64,000 nt of DNA from the NCBI GenBank assembly GCA_026874595.1, contig CM049322.1, positions 47,029,840 to 47,093,839 of the forward strand, read 5' to 3'. The notes under the pieces are model-generated. The model was not told the origin of the DNA. It saw only the letters and a list, made by a program, of their open reading frames with translations, and did no database searches. This document shows, one piece after another, positions 11,407 through 24,640 of the stretch (within the stretch, counting starts at the first letter, position 1; each line of letters starts with the position of its first letter). This stretch comes from Sipunculus nudus. Lineage: Eukaryota; Annelida; Sipuncula; Golfingiida; Sipunculidae. The position numbers and the translations under genes were made by a program.

Positions 11407-13157
11407 ATGGTTACCCTCTTTGGACTTCTTGTTTTGACTGCTGTTGCTTACGGTAAGTTTTAAACAAGTTAAAATAGAAACGATAAGGCTATATTAAGAT
11501 ATTTGTTTCAGTTTCTAAATAGTTTTTTTTAATTAAAATCTGATTGAAATCACCCTTAATTCAGAAACAAAAAGCAACATACTAAAATGTACGCAAAGGT
11601 TTATGACGATTCAACCAGGCAATTGACACATAATTAAAACCGTTTATCCTCGAATACAGGTCACAGTGACCTAATTTTATGTTTCCTTTGAATATAGCAT
11701 AGGGCCTCCTAAATAATTATATTCTGAATATGAGATATCTAATTGAAAGATTATAATCAGGAAATATGAAGAAACAAATTAACCTCTGGATAACCGGATC
11801 ATCTAACAATCTCTATATTGAAACAAAAATATATTACTTTATTGCCCTAAAAGGTGAAGGGGACGCAGGTTTGGAGGATGCCTGCAAGTCTACCTTGAAA
11901 CAATGCTATTGATCTGTCCCTTAACATTTTACAATACCTTGTAATAATGTCCAGCTTAATGTCGCAGGATTATATGATTTATCCCCTGACATTTGCTAAA
12001 TTTGAACTTACACAGACCATTTACATTTTGTAAAAAGTATGATATATAGCCAGTCTGAGAAGGCCAAACTTTTATTAGTTTCATGTTAATTTTAATACAA
12101 AACCTCAACATTTTAATTATATGTGATAATACATGATGTTTCTTAATCTTTAAACTCTTTAAATATCGAAACTACACTATATTGTATTTTTACCTTCAAA
12201 CTGAAAATACACCACAAGTTTATTGACAATAGAATTATTATGTTAATATAAAAGAATCTTCTTCAACAACTGTCTGGTAGATGATTTGATGTGACCTTTG
12301 ACCTTTTATCTCCTGTCCAGGCGAGGACGTCGGGTGCAGTGATACGTCCAGGGACGGGCGTGACGGCACGTGCGTCCAAAGGGGATGCTGTAGATTTGAC
12401 TTCCAAGTGACTGACGCCAATCTATGCGACGGATCAAACGAGGTGTGCTGTTACCAAGACAACACATGTGAGAACAATTTTTGAACAAACAGTTTTATAA
12501 CAGATAAATAATCTGTTTACAGTGCAACACAACATCTTAGGATGGGATAAATAACATAAACAAATACTGAGTGGTCATGTAAACATAGTCATACATATAT
12601 GTTATTATATGTATTTTATATATTATTTCTGTATGAAATGTGTTGAGAATGAAATGCCTGGTCATTTTTTTTTTGTTTTAATAACACTCTAAAATTAAAG
12701 TTCTTCTGATGTATGTTTTGAACAAGGTTTTTCAAGGTGATAATTTAAAAATTTAATGATATAGGATTTATGCTTGCTTTATTCTTGGCCTGATAACAGG
12801 TGGCACTGGCGGCGGCGGAAGTGGTCAGTACACGTGTTACGGTGACATGACGCTGCTAAGCCCAACTGGCGCCAGCTCCGACACAGCCAGACAGGACGGC
12901 CTCTCCTATACCGGTCAGTGAGCTTACATAAACATACGTACATACACCCCTATATACACCTAAGATACAATATTAAAAGTTATGCCATACCAATACAGGA
13001 ATTAGTATTGCGGTGATATCATATGTAAGACATAGCGCTGAGTGAAAAACAAAGACATAGTAGTATAGTGTTAAAAAATAAGAAATAATATTATATTTTG
13101 ATTTTTCTATGCAGAAAATAATCGAATCGCCTTCGGTACAATATAAACATACATACT

Positions 13158-13224
<67 letters not shown>

Positions 13225-16200
13225 ATATTTATTTATATATATAAGTTTAAGCTAATATATTTATTCTACTAAATTTTTATATCTCTATATGCTATTTTTC
13301 TATGCTTTTTCTATACCATGGGAAGGACCAGCCCCATCAGCAAACCTCCCTATAGGCTTACGTATTGCCTTTGCACATCATTAAATGGAGATATACGCCT
13401 TTGCAAGCCTTCATCATTGTTAGTTTAACACTGAAATTTTATATATCGAAGGTTTCAGGCCCCACCCCGCATTCATCCGTACCTTTGCCACAGCCACGTC
13501 AACAACTAACATGTGATTTCACTTAAAGGGGCCTTATCACCTATACAGTACGTTAGGTGATTTTGAAAAAGAAAAACAATTGGAAACCCGCCACAGCCCG
13601 GATATATGGCTCATTCGACATTTTTGTGAATAATAATCAAAATATACATACACAGGGAGTAAATAAAGAGATATAAGTTGATTGCGGCTGATTTTTTTTT
13701 TTTTTTAATTGTATTTTTTGACAGGAGTCCGTGCTTCCAACACCATGGTCTCTAACGACATTGATGAATTGGACAGAATCAGGAACTGTTATGACCAGGT
13801 CGGACGGAAACACTGTAAGTAAATCAATCCTGATACCTTTAAACCACAAGACAATAGGATCAAGTACATACTGAATAGACTTACGTAACCTGCATATAAA
13901 TAAATAATAGGAGACATCAATATATACTGCCGGAATGTAGGTCTACATACTTCGGATAAAGAAACAAGAACCGACTTTAAAAAAGTGATGCGATAAAATA
14001 TGCTAACTATGACGATATTAAACGGTTGCTTCAATTTGTCGAATACTAAACCTGAAAAGCTGGTATTAAGGAGAGGAGACCTACTACTTGCTGTTTACGA
14101 CTACCAAAAAAATGGTCGCTTACCTGTCTTGGATTGTCGTCCAGGTTTGAACCCCGCCCTGATCGCTGCCCTGGCCAGCCGTGAGTCACGTGGTGGAAGG
14201 CTGCTCCGTAGCACAAACGGCTGGGGTGACTGTGGCAGCGGAGAATGCAGAGCCTACGGCATCCTCCAAGTAAGTGACTGTGTCATCGTTAAGTATAGGT
14301 CTGTGACTGTGTAACCGTAAGGTGAAGGTCAGCGATTGTGTCTCTATAAGGAAAAGGTCAGTGACTATGTCTCAATAGAGTATTGGTCAGTGACTGTGTC
14401 TCTATAAAGAATAGGTCAGTGACTGTGTCTCTATTAAGTATAGGTCAGTGACTGTGTCTCAATAGAGTATAGGTCAGTGACTGTGTCTCTATAAAGAATA
14501 TGTCAGTGATTGTGACTCCATAAAGTATAGGTCAGTGACTGTGTCTCTATCAGGAAAAGGTCAGTGACTATGTCTAAATAGAGTATAGGTCAGTGACTGT
14601 GTCTCTATAAAGAATATGTCAGTGATTGTGACTCCATAAAGTATAGGTCAGTGACTGTGTCTCTATCAGGAAAAGGTCAGTGACTATGTCTAAATAGAGT
14701 ATAGCTCAGTGACTGTGTCTCTATCAGGAAAAAGTCAATGACTGTGTCTCTATAAAGTATAGGTAAGTGACTGTGTCTCTATCAGGAAAAGGTCAGTGAC
14801 TGTGTCTCTATAAAGTATAGGTCAGTGACTGTGTCTCTATCAGGAAAAGGTCAGTGACTGTGTCTCTATAAAGTATAGGTCAGTGACTATGTCTAAATAG
14901 AGTATAGGTCAGTGACTGTGTCTCTATAAAGAATAGGTCAGTGACTGTGTCTCTATAAAGTATAGGTCAGTGACTGTGTCTCTATCAGGAAAAGGTCAGT
15001 GACTGTGACTCTATAAAGTATAGGTCAGTGACTATGTCTAAATAGAGTATAGGTCAGTGACTGTGTCTCTATAAAGAATAGGTCAGTGATTGTGTCTCCA
15101 TAAAGTATAGGTCAGTGACTGTGTCTCTATAAAGTATAGGTCAGTGACTGTGTCTCTATCAGGAAAAGGTCAGTGACTGTGTCTCTATAAAGTATAGGTC
15201 AGTGACTATGTCTAAATAGAGTATAGGTCAGTGACTGTGTCCCTATAAAGAATAGGTCAGTGACTGTGTCTCTATAAAGTATAGGTCAGTGACTGTGTCT
15301 CTATCAGGAAAAGGTCAGTGACTGTGACTCTATAAAGTATAGGTCAGTGACTATGTCTAAATAGAGTATAGGTCAGTGACTGTGTCTCTATAAAGAATAG
15401 GTCAGTGACTGTGTCTCTATAAAGTATAGGTCAGTGACTGTGTCTCTATCAGGAAAAGGTCAGTGACTGTGACTCTATAAAGTATAGGTCAGTGACTATG
15501 TCTAAATAGAGTATAGGTCAGTGACTGTGTCTCTATAAAGAATAGGTCAGTGATTGTGTCTCCATAAAGTATAGGTCAGTGACTGTGTCTCTATAAAGTA
15601 TAGGTCAGTGACTGTGTCTCTATCAGGAAAAGGTCAGTGACTGTGTCTCTATAAAGTATAGGTCAGTGACTATGTCTAAATAGAGTATAGGTCAGTGACT
15701 GTGTCCCTATAAAGAATAGGTCAGTGACTGTGTCTCTATAAAGTATAGGTCAGTGACTGTGTCTCTATCAGGAAAAGGTCAGTGACTGTGACTGTATAAA
15801 GTATAGGTCAGTGACTATGTCTAAATAGAGTATAGGTCAGTGACTGTGTCTCTATAAAGAATAGGTCAGTGACTGTGTCTCTATAAAGTATAGGTCAGTG
15901 ACTGTGTCTCTATCAGGAAAAGGTCAGTGACTGTGTCTCTATAAAGTATAGGTCAGTGACTATGTCTAAATAGAGTATAGGTCAGTGACTGTGTCTCTAT
16001 AAAGAATAGGTCAGTGACTGTGTCTCTATAAAGTATAGGTCAGTGACTGTGTCTCTATCAGGAAAAGGTCAGTGACTGTGACTCTATAAAGTATAGGTCA
16101 GTGACTATGTCTAAATAGAGTACAGGTCAGTGACTGTGTCTCTATAAAGAATAGGTCAGTGACTGTGTCTCTATAAAGTATAGGTCAGTGACTGTGTCTC

Positions 16201-19200
16201 TATAAAGTATAGGTCAGTGACTGTGTCTCTATCAGGAAAAGGTCAGTTACTGTGTCTCTATAAAGTATAGGTCAGTGACTATGTCTAAATAGAGTATAGG
16301 TCAGTGACTGTGTCTCTATAAAGAATAGGTCAGTGACTGTGTCTCTATAAAGTATAGGTCAGTGACTGTGTCTCTATCAGGAAAAGGTCAGTGACTGTGA
16401 CTCTATAAAGTATAGGTCAGTGACTATGTCTAAATAGAGTATAGGTCAGTGACTGTGTCTCTATAAAAAATAGGTCAGTGACTGTGTGTCTATAAAGTAT
16501 AGGTCAGTGACTGTGTCTCTATAAAGTATAGGTCAGTGACTGTGTCTCTATCAGGAAAAGGTCAGTGACTGTGTCTCTATAAAGTATAGGTCAGTGACTG
16601 TGTCTCTATCAGGAAAAGGTCAGTGACTGTGTCTCTATAAAGTATAGGTCAGTGACTATGTCTAAATAGAGTATAGGTCAGTGACTGTGTCTCTATAAAG
16701 AATAGGTCAGTGACTGTGTCTCTATAAAGTTTAGGTCAGTGACTGTGTCTCTATCAGGAAAAGGTCAGTGACTGTGTCTCTACAACGTATAGGTCAGTGA
16801 CTATGTCTAAATAGAGTATAGGTCAGTGACTGTGTCTCTATAAAGAATAGGTCAGTGACTGTGTCTCTATAAAGTTTAGGTCAGTGACTGTATCTCTATC
16901 AGGAAAAGGTCCGTGACTGTGTCTCTATCAGGAAAAGGTCAGTGATTGTTTCTCTATAAAGTATAGGTCAGTGACTATGTCTAAATAGAGTATAGGTCAG
17001 TGACTGTGTCTCTATAAAGAATAGGTCAGTGACTGTGTCTCTATAAAGTATAGGTCAGTGACTGTGTCTCTATCAGGAAAAGGTCAGTGACTGTGTCTCT
17101 ATAAAGAATAGGTCAGTGACTGTGTCTCAACAGAGTATAGGTCAGTGACTGTGTCGCAATAGAGTATAGGTCAGTGACTGTGTCGCAATAGAGTATAGGT
17201 CAGTGACTGTGCCTCTATAAAGTATAGGTCAGTGACTGTGTCTCTATAAATTATAGGTCAGTGACTGTGCCTCTATAAAGTATAGGTCAGTGACTGTGTC
17301 TCTGTCAGGAGAAGGTCAGTGACTATGTCTAAATAGAGTATAGATCAGTGACTGTGTCTCTATAAAGAATAGGTCAGTGACTGTGTCTCTATAAAGTTTA
17401 GGTCAGTGACTGTGTCTTTATCAGGGAAAGGTCAGTGACTATGTCTAAATAGAGTATAGGTCAGTGACTGTGTCTCTATTAAGAATAGGTCAGTGACTGT
17501 GTCTCCATGAAGTATAGGTCAGTGACTGTGTCTCCATAAAGAATAGGTCAGTGACTGTGCCTCTATAAAGTATAGGTCAGTGACTGTGCCTCTATAAAGT
17601 ATAGATCAGTGACTGTGTCTCTATCAGGAAAAGGTCAGTGACTATGTCTAAATAGAGTATAGATCAGTGACTGTGTCTCTATAAAGAATAGGTCAGTGAC
17701 TGTGCCTCTATAAAGTATAGATCAGTGACTGTGTCTCTATCAGTGAAAGGTCAGTGACTATGTCTAAATAGAGTATAGGTCAGTGACTGCGTCTCTATAA
17801 AGAATAGGTCAGTGACTGTGTCTCTATAAAGTATAGGTCAGTGCATGTGTCTCTATAAAGAATAGGTCAGTGACTGTGTCTCTATAAAGAATAGGTCAGT
17901 GACTGTGTCTCTATCAGGAAAAGGTCAGTGACTATGTCTAAATAGAGTATAGATCAGTGACTGTGTCTCTATAAAGAATAGGTCAGTGACTGTGTCTCTA
18001 TAAAGTTTAGGTCAGTGACTGTGCCTCTATAAAGAATAGGTCAGTGACTGTGTCTAAATAAAGTATAGGTCAGTGACTGTGCCTCTATAAAGTATAGGTC
18101 AGTGACTGTGTCTCTATCAGGAAAAGGTCAGTGACTATGTCTAAATAGAGTATAGGTCAGTGACTGTGTCTCTATAAAGAATAGGTCAGTGACTGTGTCT
18201 CCATAAAGTATAGGTCAGTGACTGTGTCTCCATAAAGAATAGGTCAGTGACTGTGCCTCTATAAAGTATAGGTCAGTGACTGTGCCTCTATAAAGTATAG
18301 ATCAGTGACTGTGTCTCTATCAGGAAAAGGTCAGTGACTATGTCTAAATAGAGTATAGATCAGTGACTGTGTCTCTATAAAGAATAGGTCAGTGACTGTG
18401 TCTCTATAAAGTTTAGGTCAGTGACTGTGTCTTTATCAGGGAAAGGTCAGTGACGATGTCTAAATAGAGTATAGGTCAGTGACTGTGTCTCTATAAAGAA
18501 TAGGTCAGTGACTGTGTCTCCATAAAGTATAGGTCAGTGAATGTGTCTCTATAAAGTATAGGTCAGTGACTGTGTCTCTATCAGGAAAAGGTCAGTGACT
18601 ATGTCTAAATAGAGTATAGATCAGTGACTGTGTCTCTATAAAGAATAGGTCAGTGACTGTGTCTCTATAAAGTTTAGGTCAGTGACTGTGTCTTTATCAG
18701 GGAAAGGTCAGTGACTATGTCTAAATAGAGTATAGGTCAGTGACTGTGTCTCCATAAAGTATAGGTCAGTGACTGTGTCTCCATAAAGAATAGGTCAGTG
18801 ACTGTGCCTCTATAAAGTATAGGTCAGTGACTGTGCCTCTATAAAGTATAGATCAGTGACTGTGTCTCTATCAGGAAAAGGTCAGTGACTATGTCTAAAT
18901 AGAGTATAGATCAGTGACTGTGTCTCTATAAAGAATAGGTCAGTGACTGTGTCTCTATAAAGTTTAGGTCAGTGACTGTGTCTTTATCAGGGAAAGGTCA
19001 GTGACTATGTCTAAATAGAGTATAGGTCAGTGACTGTGTCTCTATAAAGAATAGGTCAGTGACTGTGTCTCCATAAAGTATAGGTCAGTGAATGTGTCTC
19101 TATAAAGTATAGGTCAGTGACTGTGTCTCTATCAGGAAAAGGTCAGTGACTATGTCTAAATAGAGTATAGATCAGTGACTGTGTCTCTATAAAGAATAGG

Positions 19201-19789
19201 TCAGTGTCTGTGTCTCTATAAAGTTTAGGTCAGTGACTGTGTCTTTATCAGGGAAAGGTCAGTGACTATGTCTAAATAGAGTATAGGTCAGTGACTGTGT
19301 CTCTATAAAGAATAGGTCAGTGACTGTGTCTCCATAAAGTATAGGTCAGTGAATGTGTCTCTATAAAGTATAGGTCAGTGACTGTGTCTGTATCAGGAAA
19401 AGGTCAGTGACTATGTCTAAATAGAGTATAGATCAGTGACTGTGTCTCTATAAAGAATAGGTCAGTGACTGTGTCTCTATAAAGTTTAGGTCAGTGACTG
19501 TGTCTTTATCAGGGAAAGGTCAGTGACTATGTCTAAATAGAGTATAGGTCAGTGACTGTGTCTCCATAAAGTACAGGTTCATGATTGTATTACAGTATTC
19601 TATTGATTTAATTTCTATTTTTCAACGTCACGTATATTAACAAACTATTGTTACATCATTATAATGCCACGAATCGTAAGTTACCAAAATATAATATATA
19701 TTATACATGTTAGATGTACACAGGCCAACTGAATAAATTGTAAGAAAAAATATTAACATTGTTAAAACCAATAATATATATATATATAT

Positions 19790-19853
<64 letters not shown>

Positions 19854-22800
19854 AGACCGATGTTTTAGTTATATAGCGTGTTTGTTTTATAGCAACAGTG
19901 CTGTAAAACTTCATAGATTCAGAGTTGCACGCATGTGAATTTATATATTTTTAACGATTATTATCAGTCTTCTTAATGCTTACTTTCATTTTTCTCTTTT
20001 TTTTACATCTTTTAGTCTTGTGCAATTTGTATTGTTACAACTATATGGCATATGTTAATTATTATAAAAGAATTGTACATTATAAAGCACGTTTGAACAC
20101 TCTCAGGGTGAAATTATAATAATTATATCACTAATAATAAAAAATAATATAAATAACAATAATAGTAATAATAAGATTTGTTCTAATCATATATTTTGTG
20201 TTTACAGTGTGACATCTACACATCGGGCCTCGGCAGCCGCTGTACCGCCTATCCCTGGGACAGCTGTGAACACATGGATATGATGATTAATGAGGTGTTC
20301 CTGCCCAAGGTCCGTGGGGTCCAGAATAAACACCCAAGCTGGCTGAAGGAGAGACAGCTCCAAGGTAAATATCCCGGTCAAAAACACGTAATATGACGTG
20401 GTTACTCCCCATGCTGTAGTGACTCTCCATGACGTACTAACCTACCGTGATGTAGTGACTGTCCCTAATGCAGAGATTCTCCGTGATGTAATGACTCTCT
20501 GTGATGTAATGAATCTCCGTGATGTAGTGACTCCGTGATGTAGCGACTCTCTGTGATGTAGTGATTCCCCATGATGTAGTGACTATCCTTGATGAAGTAA
20601 CTCTCCTTGATGTAGTAACTCCCCATGATGTAGTGACTCTCCGTGATATGTGACTCTCCTTGATGTAGTGACTCTCTGTGATGTAATGAATCTCCGTGAT
20701 GTCGTGTCTGTCCGTGATGTCGGACTCTCTGTGATTCAGTGACTCTCGATGATGAAGTGACACCCCATGATGTAGTGACGCTCCACGATGTAGTGACTCT
20801 CCTTGATGAAGTAACTCTCCTTGATGTAGTAACTCCCCATGATGAAGTGACTCTCCTTTATAGAGTGGCTAACCATGATAAATGCTTCTCCTTGATGTAG
20901 TGACTCTCCATGATGTAGTGACTCTCCCTGATGCAGTGTCTCTCCTTGATGAAATGACTCTCTATGATCTAGTGACTCTCTTAGATGTAATGAATCTGCG
21001 TGATGTAGTGTCTGTCCGTGATGTCGGACTCTCTGTGATGTAGTGACTCTCGGTGATGAAGTGACACCCCATGATGTAGTGACGCTCCACGATGTAGTGA
21101 CTCTCCATGATGTAGTGACTCATCCTGATGCAGTGTCTCTCCTTGATGTAATGACTCTCTGTGATATATTGACACTCGATGCTGAAGTGACACCCCATGA
21201 TGTAGTGACGCTCCACGATGTAGTGACTCTCCTTGATGAAGTAACTCTCCTTGATGTAGTTACTCCCAATGATGAAGTGACTCCCCTTTATAGAGTGACT
21301 CACCATGATTAAATGCTTCTCCTTGATGTAGTGAATCTCCATGATGTAGTGACTCTCCCTGACGCAGTGTCTCTCCTTAATGAAATGACTCTCTGTGATG
21401 TAGTGACTCTCTATGATGTAATGAATCTGCGTGATGTAATGTCTGTCCGTGCTGTCGGACTCTTTGTGATGTATTGACACTCGATGATGAAGTGACAACC
21501 CATGATGTAGTGACTCTCCTTGATGAAGTGACTCTTCATGATGTAGTGACTCTCCGTGATGTAGTGACTCTCCGTGATGTAGTGACTCTCCGTGATGTAG
21601 TGACTCTCCGTGATGTATTGACCCCAGGTGGTGAAGTAACACTGCGTGACGTTATGATCCCCCATGATGTGGTGATTCTACGTGAAGCATTGATTGTGTA
21701 TGACCTAATGATTCTTCATGACGAAGATATTCTCTAAAACGCAGTGACTAAATGACTGTTGTAATGACTCTTTCATGGCGTACCAACCTATCATGATCAA
21801 ATAACTCAACTTGATAATGTAACTCTCCGTGACGAAGAGACTCTACATGATGAAGTGAAGCTCCATGATGTAGTGACTCTCCGTGATGTGTGACTCTCCG
21901 TAATGTAGTGACTCTCTGTGATGTAATGAATCTCCGTGATGTAGTGTCTGTCCGTGATGTCGGACTCTCTGTGATGTAGTGACTCTCAGTGATGAAGTGA
22001 CACCCCATGATGTAGTGACGCTCCACGATGTAGTGACTCTCCTTGATGAAGTAACTCTCCTTGATGTAGTAACTCCCCATGATGAATGGATTCTCCTTTA
22101 TAGAGTGACTCACCATTATTAAATGCTTCTCCTTGATGTAGTGACTCTCCATGATGTAGTGACTCATCCTGATGCAGTGTCTCTCCTTGATGTAATGACT
22201 CTCTGTGTTGTAGTGACTCTCTGTGATGTATTGACACTCGATGATGAAGTGACACCCCATGATGTAGTGACTCTTCATGATGTAGTGACTCTCCGTGATG
22301 TGTGACTCTCTTTGATGTAGTAACTCTCCTTGATGTAGTGACTCTCCGTGATGTAGTGACTCTCCGTGATGTATTGTCCCCAGGTGGTGAAGTAACTCTG
22401 ACACCCCATGATGTGGAGATTCTAAGTGAAGCATTGATTGTGTATGACCTAGTGATTCTTTATGAAGGAGATATTCTGTAAAACGCAGTGACTAAGTGAC
22501 TGTTGTAATGAATATTTCATGGCAAACTGACCTACCATGATTAAGTAACTCAACTTGATAATGTAACTCCTCGTGCCGAAGAGACGCTACATGATGAAGT
22601 GAAGCTCAATGAAGTAGTGACACTTTGTGATGCAGTGACTCTCCGTGACGTTGTTACTTTCCAAGATGTAATGACTCTTTGTGACGATATGACCCTCCAT
22701 GACATGGTGATTCTATAGAGAGCATTGATTGCATAAGACCTGGGGTTCCATCTGACGTAATTATTCTCTATTACGCAGTGACTTAGTGGCTGGTGTCATG

Positions 22801-24640
22801 ACTCTGCATGACATAGCAACGTGCCGTTATGTAGTGACTCTCCGTGATGTAGTGACTCACTGTGATGTTGTGACTCTCCGTTATGTCCTGACTCCCCGCG
22901 ACGTAGGGAATCTCCGAGAAGTAATGACCCTTCGTGATGTGGAGATTGTACATAAAGTATTGATTGTGTATGAACTAGTGTTTCCTGATGACGAAGTTTT
23001 TTAACTGTTAGGAGTGACTATGTAACTGATGTAATGTCTTTCCATAACGTACTAACTTACCGTAGTTAAGTGACTCTGCGTGATGTAGTGACTCTCCGTG
23101 ATGTAGTGACTCTCCATTATGAAGTAACTCTCTGTGATGTAGTGACACTTTGTGATTTAGTGACTCTCCGTGATGTAGTGATTCTCCGTGATGCAGTGAC
23201 TCCCCGTGATGCAGTGACTCTCCATCATATTGTGACTTTCATGACGTAGTGACTATGGATGATTTAGTGCTCCAATGATTTAGGGACTCTCAGTGATGTA
23301 GTGACCTTCCGTGATGTGATGAATCTCTGTGACGTTATAAGCCCCCAATGATGCGGTGATTCTACATGAAGTATGTGAATGTATTGCTTGTATATGACCA
23401 AGTGATTCCTTTTAAGGTAATTTTTTCTCTATTTCACAGTGACTAAGTAAAAAATTTAATGACTCTCCATGATGTTCTGACATCCCTTTACTCTCTTTGA
23501 TGTACTGTCTCTAGTTGATGTAGTGACTCATTGTGATGTACATATTGACTCTAGGTGGTAAAGTGACTCCTTATGATGTAGCATAACTCTCCATGATGTA
23601 GTGATTCTCCATGCTGTAGTGACACTCTTTGATGTAGTGACTCTCCGTGATGTAATGACTCTCCAGGATGTAATGACTCTCCGTGACGATATGACCCTCC
23701 ATGATGTGATGAATCTACATAAAGCATTGATTGTATATGACCTAGTGATTCCATTTGACTTAATTATTCTCTATTACGCAGTGACTTAGTGGCTGGTGTC
23801 ATGAGTCTGCATGACATAGCAACGTGCCGTTATGTAGTGACTCTCCGTGATGTAGTGACTCACTGTGATGTTGTGACTCTCCGTTATGTCCTGACTCCCC
23901 GTGATGTAGTGAATCTCCGCGAAGTAATGACCCTTCGTGATGTGGAGATTGTACATAAGTATTGATTGTGTATGAACTAGTGTTTCCTAATGACGTAGGT
24001 TTTTTTTTTTACTATTAAGAGTGACTATGTAACTGATGTAATGTCTTTCCATAACGTACTTACTTACAGTACTGAACGTGAAGTCGAAAATCAGCCGAGG
24101 AGTTCTTTTTCCCCGCGGTCAGCCCCCGTCCAGGGTCAGCGCTTTGCATGCCTAACTGAAAAGCCGTGCCCAACGGCCGTGTATCAACCACAGTGGAGAC
24201 GGACGTTATGGCGTTCATAGGGTTATGACCCGACCATCTGTATGGCTGCATAACAAGACCAGCAGGCACTGTAGACACTGGGTCTTGATTACAGCATTAT
24301 ATTATTGTGTGCTACTGCACTGTAAAAAAATCTCCCGACCTTATTTGACCTGCAAAAACTCTTTGACATAATTACATGCTGCAACGTTTGTGAGTATATC
24401 TTTCACACTGAGTGCAAAGTATATAGCTACTTAATGATAACGTATGATTGGTTTTCCTTATATATTATTAAAACTTCATGTTACTGTCTTTTTCAACCAG
24501 GTGGAGTTGCTGCTTACAATTTCGGCGTCAGTAACGTGCAGTCTTGGGAGCGACTTGACATTGGCACGACCGGAAATGACTATTCTAATGACGTCATGGC
24601 GCGTGCGCAGTATCTGATCGACGAGTACGGATGGGAATAA
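11407..24640 (+). CDS. Goose-type (g-type) lysozyme, secreted, seven exons
   Basis: Exons: 11407-11452, 12321-12467, 12800-12913, 13725-13814, 14145-14269, 20208-20364, 24501-24640. They give 819 bp, 272 aa plus stop, with GT-AG introns and consistent phases. Residues 1-15 are a signal peptide. Residues 16-65 form a small module with eight cysteines (21, 33, 38, 39, 51, 58, 59, 65). A Gly-rich linker (66-73) leads to the GH23-type g-lysozyme domain, which begins QYTCYGD. The domain hydrolyses the MurNAc-GlcNAc bonds of peptidoglycan. By alignment to the family from memory, the general acid is Glu146 (ASRES), and Asp161 (GWGD) and Asp176 match the other conserved acidic residues. The downstream motifs AAYNFG and DIGTT, and the C-terminus, are also typical. 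The start is in good context (CAAAATGG). Introns 5 and 6 are dominated by minisatellites. The likely role is antibacterial defence or digestion of bacteria. Confidence 0.95.
13159..13220. repeat. (TA)n microsatellite in lysozyme intron 3
   Basis: A pure TA run of about 60 bp. Confidence 0.95.
14270..19576. repeat. 29-bp minisatellite filling lysozyme intron 5
   Basis: About 183 tandem copies of a 29-bp unit that begins GTCAGTGACTGTGTCTCTAT. Main variants end in AAAGTATAG, CAGGAAAAG or AAAGAATAG, or read ATGTCTAAATAGAGTATAG. Variants are ordered into a higher-order repeat of about five units (145 bp), clearest at 14900-16500. The array begins exactly at the exon 5 splice donor, whose GTAAGTGACTGTGTC is itself a unit-like start. 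There are no unique spacers, so it is not CRISPR-like. Confidence 0.97.
19577..20207. other. AT-rich remainder of lysozyme intron 5 with (TA)n
   Basis: A (TA)n tract lies at about 19769-19851, followed by AT-rich unique sequence up to the acceptor TTTGTGTTTACAG of exon 6. Confidence 0.8.
20400..24060. repeat. 18-bp minisatellite filling lysozyme intron 6
   Basis: About 200 copies of an 18-bp unit of the form GATGTAGTGACTCTCCGT, with a diverged left edge. Eighteen is a multiple of three, so several frames stay open on both strands and give long repetitive pseudo-proteins. Larger blocks are duplicated: a landmark at 21011 recurs 936 bp (52 units) later, and a block at 22764 recurs about 1.0 kb later at 23764. 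Confidence 0.95.
24091..24182 (+). mobile_element. SINE-1 fragment in lysozyme intron 6
   Basis: Shares with the fuller copy at 44852-45010 the phrases CAGCCGAGG, a CCCCCRYCCAGGGT-type stretch and GCCCAACGGCCGTGT. It has only the body, without the tRNA-like head. Confidence 0.6.

Noticed and set aside
14000-14314. A 104-codon open frame
   Set aside because: It is lysozyme exon 5 (14145-14269) with intron read-through on both sides, not an independent gene.
14270-19576. CRISPR-like array
   Set aside because: Units are directly adjacent 29-mers with no unique spacers, in a eukaryotic intron. It is a minisatellite.
20437-22434. Long minus-strand open frames (over 220 codons) rich in HHGESL-like repeats, and plus-strand DVVTL-like frames
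   Set aside because: They arise from an 18-bp tandem repeat lacking stops in several frames. They lie inside a lysozyme intron and have no promoter, splice or protein-family support.
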